Shown piece by piece: positions 1 to 6,000 of a stretch of DNA of 7,901 bases (positions are counted from its first letter, which is position 1; the number at the start of each line of letters is the position of its first letter). The translations under genes and the position numbers were made by a program. The stretch comes from Calditrichota bacterium (lineage in GTDB: Bacteria > Zhuqueibacterota > Zhuqueibacteria > Oleimicrobiales > Geothermoviventaceae). Location of the stretch: the NCBI GenBank assembly GCA_013152765.1, contig JAADFT010000064.1, positions 1 through 7,901 on the forward strand. The letters run 5' to 3'. A model generated the notes under the pieces. That model was not told the DNA's origin. It saw only the letters and a list, made by a program, of their open reading frames with translations, and searched no databases.

Positions 1-106
1 CGCGGCCTGAAATCTGAGCCTGCAACGCCAGGATGCCACCCCCTTAGTAGCGCTGGATGGCCTCACCTAATGTACGCGCAAACCCGGCCAACGATCGTGA
101 GTCCCG
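1..106. other. Spacer downstream of the DUF4390 gene; no supported gene
   Basis: This stretch follows the stop codon of the DUF4390 gene and runs to the window edge. On the minus strand there is a G-rich run near 39-43 that could serve as a ribosome-binding site, with weak TTG/CTG start candidates just beyond it. Too little remains before the edge to support a coding call. No terminator-like hairpin followed by a T-run is visible on either strand. The first 20 codons after the DUF4390 stop are open in the same frame until a TAA at 46-44; this is treated as a finding, not as a gene. Confidence 0.4.
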
Positions 107-805
107 TCACTTTCTCGCGCTTGAGCTCGACCGCGCCCTGTGAAGCTCAAAAGGCAGCGACCGTCCGCCTCGCACACGGTCACCGAACCCGGTCAGCTCG
201 AGCAGAATCTGAAACAGGCGTCCCCGCTCCTCCTGGGGACGGTCCCGCTTCTTCAACCGTTCGGCCAATGTTTTGGCTTCTCCCGAAACCCAGCGCTTCA
301 GCTCGCGGTAATTCTCCACTGCCAGAGGCTCCACGACCACCGACACACTCACGTAGTACCGACCGGGTTTCAAACTGCTCACCGGGAAAAACACGAACTC
401 CCGAACTCTCCTTTCGCAACGTCGGATGGCTTCTTCCAGGTCCATCAATGTACCAGCGCTTGTGTCCGGCTCGGAGAGCAGGTACTTTGCCTCAAGATGG
501 TCGTACACCACGCGCACACGCCACCGGCGGGTGGACACAAGGGCGTCGGGAACAAGTTTTCTGTCCCTCCACAGGCGGAGCTCGTACTCGATCGCACTCG
601 TTGCACCGCGGCGCAGCGCTTTCAGCACAGTGTTGTCGAAGAGGCCAGGAGCCTGGAAGGTAACAAAGAGGGAATCCCCCTGGACACTCACAGAGTCAAC
701 CAGAATTGGTCGGGTTCGCGCACTCGCTCCCGCGGCCCACAGGGCAAAGAACACCACCGAAAAGAACAGCCCGCCAAACGCACGCGTTCGACGGTTCCAC
801 CTCAC
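107..805 (-). CDS. Secreted DUF4390-domain protein of unknown function
   Basis: The protein has 232 residues with the start chosen here and matches the DUF4390 family by pattern. It opens with a basic N-terminus (RWNRRTR), a hydrophobic stretch at about residues 12-26 and an Ala-Ser-Ala cleavage site at 27-29, so a periplasmic or envelope location is likely. Family-like features follow: ALRRGA (63-68), a Tyr/Leu-rich strand ending in KYLL (107-110), LEEAIRR (123-129) and LKPGRYY (145-151). A basic helix and an LTGFGD segment (204-209) lie near the C-terminus. The GTG at 805 is preferred over an upstream in-frame GTG at 838 because it puts the signal peptide at the very N-terminus and gives a 4-base GTGA overlap with the prmA stop. 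From memory, in some Proteobacteria the family is encoded near ntrY-type sensor kinases, but no kinase is visible here. Its biochemical role is unknown. Confidence 0.8.
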   Translation of the reverse strand: MRWNRRTRAFGGLFFSVVFFALWAAGASARTRPILVDSVSVQGDSLFVTFQAPGLFDNTVLKALRRGATSAIEYELRLWRDRKLVPDALVSTRRWRVRVVYDHLEAKYLLSEPDTSAGTLMDLEEAIRRCERRVREFVFFPVSSLKPGRYYVSVSVVVEPLAVENYRELKRWVSGEAKTLAERLKKRDRPQEERGRLFQILLELTGFGDRVRGGRSLPFELHRARSSSSARK

Positions 806-1665
806 CTGTTCTGGGCACTCGCTTCGATGGCAGCCCACTCTTCCCGCTCTCGTACGCGCTCGACGGTCAGTCCCTCTTGCCGAAGCAACTGGTTCAGCTC
901 TGCGGCTTCTTCTCGCAAAATACCCGACAACACGACTCGTCCACCCGGCCTCAGGTGGTCGCGGTAGCGCCCCAGGAGCCCGCGGTGCACACCGGTCCGG
1001 ATGTTGGCCAGCACAACGTCAAAGCGCTGGTCAGGGCTCAGCGCTTCGAGTTCGCCGGCGTAGAGCTGCACCCGCTCCTCCACCCGGTTTCGACGGAGGT
1101 TTTCCAGTGCGTTCTTCACCGCAGTGACGTCCACATCGAAGGCCAGTACCCGTCGAGCCCCGAGGTGCACAGCAGCAATTGCCAGGATCCCGCTGCCCGT
1201 CCCGACATCAAGCACGTCCGCCCCTTCGTGCACGAGCTCTTCTTCAGCCTCGAGAACCAGTTGCGTTGAGGGATGGGTTCCGGTACCAAAAGCCATCTTC
1301 GGTTCGATTTCGATGACCACGTCGCGGTCTACCCAATCAGACGGTATTTCCCCCCACGGAGGTTTCACAATTATTCGCTTCCCTAAAGCAATCGGTCGGA
1401 AGTACCGCCGCCAGCCGCTCATCCAGTCCTGCTCCGGTTCCCAGTCCAGTTCCCACGAAAGGCCCTCGACGGCTCCGATTTTCGACAGCACGGACGCTAC
1501 AAGCAAGCGCACTTCGGTCTCCGAAATCTCGGGGGGAAAGTAGACCGCGGTCCGAGTTTCGCTTTCCCAGGCTCCCAGAGCGCCCACTTCGAGCAAAGCG
1601 CTTGCTGCAGCCTCGCGAAATTCTTCTGGACCGGTGAGTGTCACTTTGGGCCAACGTCGGGACAT
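802..1665 (-). CDS. prmA: Ribosomal protein L11 methyltransferase PrmA
   Basis: This 287-residue cytoplasmic class I SAM-dependent methyltransferase should methylate ribosomal protein L11, as PrmA does in other bacteria. The length is normal for the family. The N-terminal substrate-recognition domain covers about residues 1-75 and leads into the family linker QDWMSGWRRYFRP (79-91). The catalytic domain shows AFGTGTHPST (125-134), SAM motif I DVGTGSGILAIAA (153-165), an acidic motif II at DVDVTAVKNA (177-186), the DVVLANI motif (216-222) and SGIL (247-250). All expected motifs are present and nothing looks truncated. The ATG start at 1665 has a GGAG ribosome-binding site 6 bases upstream, and the N-terminus aligns with the usual short PrmA leader. 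The gene end overlaps the start of the DUF4390 gene, suggesting translational coupling. A 422-bp gap separates it from the gene upstream, so it may have its own promoter. Confidence 0.97.
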   Translation of the reverse strand: MSRRWPKVTLTGPEEFREAAASALLEVGALGAWESETRTAVYFPPEISETEVRLLVASVLSKIGAVEGLSWELDWEPEQDWMSGWRRYFRPIALGKRIIVKPPWGEIPSDWVDRDVVIEIEPKMAFGTGTHPSTQLVLEAEEELVHEGADVLDVGTGSGILAIAAVHLGARRVLAFDVDVTAVKNALENLRRNRVEERVQLYAGELEALSPDQRFDVVLANIRTGVHRGLLGRYRDHLRPGGRVVLSGILREEAAELNQLLRQEGLTVERVREREEWAAIEASAQNR

Positions 1666-1671
1666 TGAAGG

Positions 1672-1675
1672 CTCC
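1672..1675 (-). promoter_or_regulatory. Ribosome-binding site of prmA
   Basis: GGAG on the minus strand, six bases before the ATG at 1665. It supports this start and no earlier one, because the prmA frame is closed by a TGA not far upstream. Confidence 0.7.
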
Positions 1676-1786
1676 AGCTTCTTCCGGGCGCAACGGACTG
1701 CTCTGCGGCACGACCAGTGTCAGACCAAAACATCTGCACAGCCTGGCCTTTACCTCGCGGCAGGGGCACCCAAACGTGAGACTTGT

Positions 1787-1797
1787 TTTCGGAGAAA
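1787..1797. repeat. Copy 1 of an 11-bp intergenic repeat
   Basis: tttcggagaaa, with arms ttt(c) and (g)aaa forming an imperfect palindrome. An identical copy lies 183 bp away at 1970-1980, and both are followed closely by aacg. It may be a binding site or chance. Confidence 0.35.
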
Positions 1798-1969
1798 CAA
1801 CGAGCGGGTTCAGCTCAACGCTTTCACCCAGCAGCAAGAAAAAGAACACGCCTGGCCAGTCGGATGCAAAGGCTGAAACCAAAACTGCTGGACACGGCTC
1901 CGTACCGTAGAAGGGGGGCAGGGTCTCGCCCGGCAGCACAGCAAGAAGAACGTGAAAAAACGCTCACGG

Positions 1970-1980
1970 TTTCGGAGAAA
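1970..1980. repeat. Copy 2 of the 11-bp intergenic repeat
   Basis: Identical to 1787-1797 and in the same orientation. It lies about 315 bp upstream of the prmA start, whereas copy 1 lies about 120-130 bp upstream. Function unknown. Confidence 0.35.
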
Positions 1981-2087
1981 AACGTCCCCAGGCTCTTTGG
2001 GTCACCCAGCACTGGCGCATCGCAGCAAACCGACGATGCTCAACCGCCCCTACCGACCGTTGTCAATCGCGCTTCGGTCCGCTTTCT

Positions 2088-2990
2088 TCAGTACTCGTAG
2101 ATCACGTGCTCAAGCACCCGACCCACTTTTTGCAGGCTCTCGGGGCTGCACTTGTCCGGCGTGTCCTGGAGCGTGTGCCAGTAAGGGTAGTCAAAATCGA
2201 TGATGTCGATGCAGGGCACACCAACTCTGAGCAGACGCACGTGGTCGTCCACAACGTAGTACCGCGCCCGCGGGATGAACTCCGGGTACCCCAGCTGCTG
2301 CGCGGTTTGCCAGACCAGGTCAACGTAGGCCTTGGCGTACGTCAGCGAGTACCCCTCCTGGTAGAGGTTCAGATCGGCGTCGCCAACCATGTCGAGAAGG
2401 ATGCCAAACTCCGGCCGTTCGTCCTGAGCCAGGCGCTCAGCGTAGACCTTGGAGCCGATGGCGTAGCTGTCGTCGTTCCCTTCCACACCCTCGTCTTCGG
2501 CGTCGAAAAGAACAACGACAACGCCCTCGCGCGGCGGACGCGCGTGCATCACCCTGGCCAGCTCCAGCAGCACAGCCACACCCGACGCACCGTCGTTCGC
2601 GCCCAGAATCGGTTTCTTGCGATTCGCCGGATCCGGATCGTGGTCAGCCCAGGGACGTGTGTCCCAGTGAGCACAAAGAAGCAGCCGAGGACTCCCCCCA
2701 GGACCAAAGCGGGCAATTACATTCGTGGCCTTGGCGGTCACGCGTTCGGGCCCGTAGGTGAACGTGAAACTCTGCTGGCGCACGTCGTCTGTGTACGACC
2801 TCAACGTAGCAACCAGGTAGTCTAAACAGCGGTCATGGCCCGGGGAACCAGGGTACCGTGGTCCGAAATTCACCTGCCGCTGGAGTTCCGCGAAAGCCCT
2901 TTGCCCGTCGAATGCATCGCGTTTCTGACCGCACCCGAAGCTGGGCAGAAGCAGGAACAGCAGGGCGGCCAGAATGAGCAGTCGTTTCAC
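2088..2990 (-). CDS. M28-family zinc enzyme, glutaminyl-peptide cyclotransferase-like, probable lipoprotein
   Basis: The 300-residue protein has a hydrophobic N-terminus (residues 2-19) ending in FGC, with Cys20 as the probable lipid anchor. The lipobox is not textbook, so simple export is also possible. The rest is one M28 domain. Key residues are His108 and Asp110 (AHWDTRP), Asp133 (GANDGASG, metal ligand), Glu165-Asp166 (FDAEDEG, aligned with the catalytic Glu and neighbouring metal ligand), Asp200 (LLDMVGD, aligned with the catalytic Asp of cyclases) and His272 (YWHTLQDTPDK, metal ligand). The WHT-x-x-D segment and the Glu-Asp pair favour glutaminyl cyclase over aminopeptidase. Such enzymes convert N-terminal glutamine of exported proteins into pyroglutamate, here presumably in the periplasm. 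The GTG start at 2990 has GGGAGG four bases upstream. Only 21 bp separate it from the sprA stop, so co-transcription is likely. An M28 aminopeptidase remains the main alternative. Confidence 0.85.
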   Translation of the reverse strand: MKRLLILAALLFLLLPSFGCGQKRDAFDGQRAFAELQRQVNFGPRYPGSPGHDRCLDYLVATLRSYTDDVRQQSFTFTYGPERVTAKATNVIARFGPGGSPRLLLCAHWDTRPWADHDPDPANRKKPILGANDGASGVAVLLELARVMHARPPREGVVVVLFDAEDEGVEGNDDSYAIGSKVYAERLAQDERPEFGILLDMVGDADLNLYQEGYSLTYAKAYVDLVWQTAQQLGYPEFIPRARYYVVDDHVRLLRVGVPCIDIIDFDYPYWHTLQDTPDKCSPESLQKVGRVLEHVIYEY

Positions 2991-2994
2991 AGCG

Positions 2995-3000
2995 CCTCCC
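2995..3000 (-). promoter_or_regulatory. Ribosome-binding site of the M28 gene
   Basis: GGGAGG on the minus strand, four bases before the GTG at 2990. It lies in the 21-bp gap after the sprA stop and decides this GTG start. Confidence 0.75.
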
Positions 3001-3011
3001 TTGCGCTCGCG

Positions 3012-6000
3012 TCAACTGCCGCGAATCGAAATTTGCACGTTGATTCCCAGTTCCTGAATCTTGGTTTCACCCATCAGGGAATTCTTCGTATGGCCAATTT
3101 GCAGGTGCGCCCCGCCGCGTACCTGGGTGCTGAACGAGTACGTAACCTTGGGCTCCAGGGTCCACTTCGACGTTTCCGCAGTCGGCTGGAATCGGCCCTC
3201 CGTGCCGCGGCTCTTGTACGTGATGTTGCTCCCGTAGATGAAGCTAAGAGAAAAATCGATGCTGTTCCGCAGCTCTTTGTTCTTCCAGAACGGCAGCCGG
3301 AACCCGGACCGTTTCGAGTACGTGGCTGTGAAGTTCAAATCCCGACTCACCTGTTTCGTGGAGCCAAGACCGCCGGTCATGCTTCGACTCAGATTTTCGC
3401 TCATGTTGTAGCGCAGGTTCACCGTCACACCGTTCTTCAGGCGCGCGTTCAGGCCAATCAGCGGCCGAAAACCGGACTGGAAGTCGAGCTTGGTGATGTT
3501 CTTTTCACCGTCGGGCGTCAGGTTCCAGGTTTCGTTCCGCTGCCCGCTGAAGGAATGGTCCAGCGTAACCTGCTGAACGTACTTCTTGAAGAGCTTGACG
3601 CGGCTCAGCCCCGACCAGCGCAACGTCCAGTTCGGAAAAGCCATGTCGAGATTCCCGAGTCGCAGGTAAGTCTCGTTAAAACCACCGGTTGTGGTGGTTG
3701 TGTTGTTGCGCTGCTCAGAACGGTTGTACCGAAAGTCGATGCTCATGCTGCGCATGGGCGAAATGCCCGTCTGAATCGAAATCGCCTTGTTGAAGCTCTG
3801 CGAACCGCGATTCGTACCCACGTTCTGGAGCGTCGGCACGCCCGTGCTGTCGTCGAGGCCAAACTGGAATGCCGTCGTTGGCATCTGCGTGCTCTGAAGA
3901 CCGTAGTAGTTGTTGCCGGTCCGCTGCTGGATGCTGAACTGGATCGGGTCGATCATCTCGAAAACCTTCCCGAACACACTGAAAACGTGAAACGGCGAAC
4001 CGGACTTCTTTTTCTCCTTCTCTTTGGTCTTCCCCTTTGCGCCAGGTTTTCTCCGGGAACCAGGTGGTGCTCTGCGGGAACCAGGTGGTCTGCGCCCGCG
4101 AACAGCCCGCGCCCCAGGCCGGCGCCTCGTCGTCGTTCCGGTGCGGAAAATCGAGCTCCACAAACGGGCGGGATCCAGCGTCACCTGCGCAGAAAGGTTT
4201 GCGTTGTTGGCAGCGCTTCGTCCCGTCGCCCTCTGCTGCAGGTTCACGTTGTACTTGTACCCGGCAGTGTACGAGAAGTTGTTCGTGAGCCAGGAAAAGA
4301 TCTTCGGGTTGTACTTGACGCTGAAGTTCTGGTTGATCCCCGTTGTCTCTCCGAACTTCCGGTGCCACAGGTCACTCACCGGACGACCACGCATGTCCGA
4401 GACGTAACTGCGGCTGAAATCGAACCCGAGTGTCTCAAACAGGTTGTAACCCGCCCGGAGCTGGCGCTGCACGTTGAACGTCTCGCTTCCGGTTAAAGCG
4501 CCCGTTCGAGTCAACGAACTGCGCCGCGAGCGTGTCACCGAGGCCTGGAATGAAAACGTGCGCGGTGTGTAGTAGAGCTTTGTCTCTCCCAGAACACCGA
4601 GGACCGGGACCTTCCGGATCCACGCGAACGGTTGCACAAATTTGCCGCGGCCAAAGCTGAGGTTGTAGCCAAACCGACCGGATTGCGAGAAATTGGTCGA
4701 ACTCTTGGTTGTGGAGTTGCTCCCCTCGCTGCGTGTTTCGCTGTAACTTCCCGAGATTCGGTCGATTGTGTTCGCCAGAATCCAGTTCTTGGACTTCGTA
4801 CTTCGCCGAATCGACACACTGAAACCGGACTGCTTCTGGCGCGACTGAATCGTTTCCAGAATCTCCGGCGGGATCCGATCTTTCCGTACTTCGATGTCCG
4901 TGCCCGGTTTGTACTTTGGCGTGGCCTCCGAACGACCGAATTTGTAGCTCACCGGGATCGAAAAGCCGAGCCAGGCAGGCAGAAGCTTGTCCAGCGAAAG
5001 GCTGGCGTTGAAGTTCGTCGAAAGGCGGTTGTCACCCCGCCCGAAACGCGTTTTGATGTCGTGGAAATCGGCGTCCTGCCGGTTGATCTCGGCGTTTATG
5101 TTCAAAACGTCAGCCAGACCAAAATCCACGCGGGCACGCATGGCCTTGCCGCGTTCCTTCTTGACGTAGCTCAAACGCAACTCGTTCATCCAGATCTCGC
5201 CGGTGAACGGAATCGGCGTCGTCACACCGGTTGTGTCCAGCGTTGCCCCCATCAGGTTCCGCACTCCCGCCGCCAGCATGCGCACATTGGTCAACGACGG
5301 GCGTCCTTTGATGCGGTACTCTTTGCCGTTGGGAAGCCTCTTGATGAACACGCCGGACGTGTCGTAGAACGAGGAGTCGAGCTTTGTTGCGGTGAGATCC
5401 AGCAGATCGATCACGATCTCGTTGCGGTCGTCCCAACCCGGGTAAACCCGCTCGCGGATTTCGTAGTAGTTGTTCAGGTCCGAACCGAAGCGGAAAAAGA
5501 ACTCGATGTAGCTGGTGTCGGGCCGAATGTGCACGCCAAAGGGATCCCGCCCGTAGACGTACATCTTCATTTTTTCGTAGTGAATGTAGTTTTGCGGGCT
5601 AAAAAACGTTTTCTGCACAAGACCACTGTAACCGGGCTGCAGGTCCGTGATTTTGAGGACCAGAGCTTGCTCTTTAGCCTGCACCCTGGTCACCGGGTCG
5701 ATCTCACCAGCCACACCCTTCGGCGGCTGGTATTCCGGGTTGTCGTGCGTGTTCACGACCGTCACCGCAACGGTGCTGTCGTCGCTGGCGTCGTAGTTCT
5801 CGGGATCAGTTGGCGGCGCCACGCCTTTCTCTTTCCAGTCGTTGCCGACCAGGTTCAGTTCGGCGATGCGGATCAAGCTCGGGCCCTTGAATCCCTCGAA
5901 CCAGAGACGAATGGACTCAATCCGGGTAAAATCGGGGTTGCCGATGTCTTTCCGGTGCGTCAGGTCGTCCAGGGGGATTCGGTACTGCCACCAGCCGCCG

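Larger units (their letters stand above)
1666..2087. other. 422-bp intergenic region between the M28 gene and prmA
   Basis: No convincing gene is present on either strand. Open frames here are short, lack recognisable domains, and either run into prmA in another frame or end without a ribosome-binding site. On the minus strand the composition is relatively rich in T-runs, for example TTTTTT at 1961-1956, compared with the flanking genes. A perfect TTGACA lies at 2066-2061 but has no good -10 partner. A short inverted repeat (cgtga/tcacg) spans 1951-1968. An 11-base sequence, tttcggagaaa, occurs twice (1787-1797 and 1970-1980). No rho-independent terminator for the M28 gene is clear. The region plausibly holds the promoter or leader of prmA, or the remains of a decayed gene; the sequence alone does not decide. 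Confidence 0.55.

Noticed and set aside
140..967. Long plus-strand open frames opposite the DUF4390 gene and prmA
   Set aside because: Low-complexity Arg/Ser/Pro-rich translations, antisense to two supported genes.
1337..1939. 200-codon minus-strand frame covering part of the 422-bp spacer and the prmA 5' end
   Set aside because: More than half overlaps prmA in another frame. The spacer part (LPGETLPPFYG onward) has hydrophobic stretches but no domain, no ribosome-binding site and Cys/Arg-rich text. It was considered as a gene remnant but not supported.
1951..1968. Hairpin cgtga/tcacg with a T6 run as a terminator for the sprA-M28 unit
   Set aside because: The stem is only 5 bp and the T-run lies within the loop, not after the stem.
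2061..2066. Perfect TTGACA on the minus strand as a -35 box for prmA
   Set aside because: No acceptable -10 hexamer at 16-18 bases, and about 400 bases from the prmA start.
2106..2825. 239-codon plus-strand open frame opposite the M28 gene
   Set aside because: Antisense shadow of a gene with intact catalytic motifs; no ribosome-binding site or domain seen.
4005..4127. Basic tract as a sign of a frameshift in sprA
   Set aside because: Recognisable SprA text continues in the same frame on both sides, and the two PPGSRR repeats are in frame, so this is an insertion or low-complexity loop, not a frame error.
2835..4496. 553-codon plus-strand open frame opposite the sprA 3' end
   Set aside because: It lies antisense to a confident gene, has no recognisable domain, is rich in Arg/Val/His as expected from reverse-complement codons in GC-rich DNA, and spans the sprA/M28 junction.
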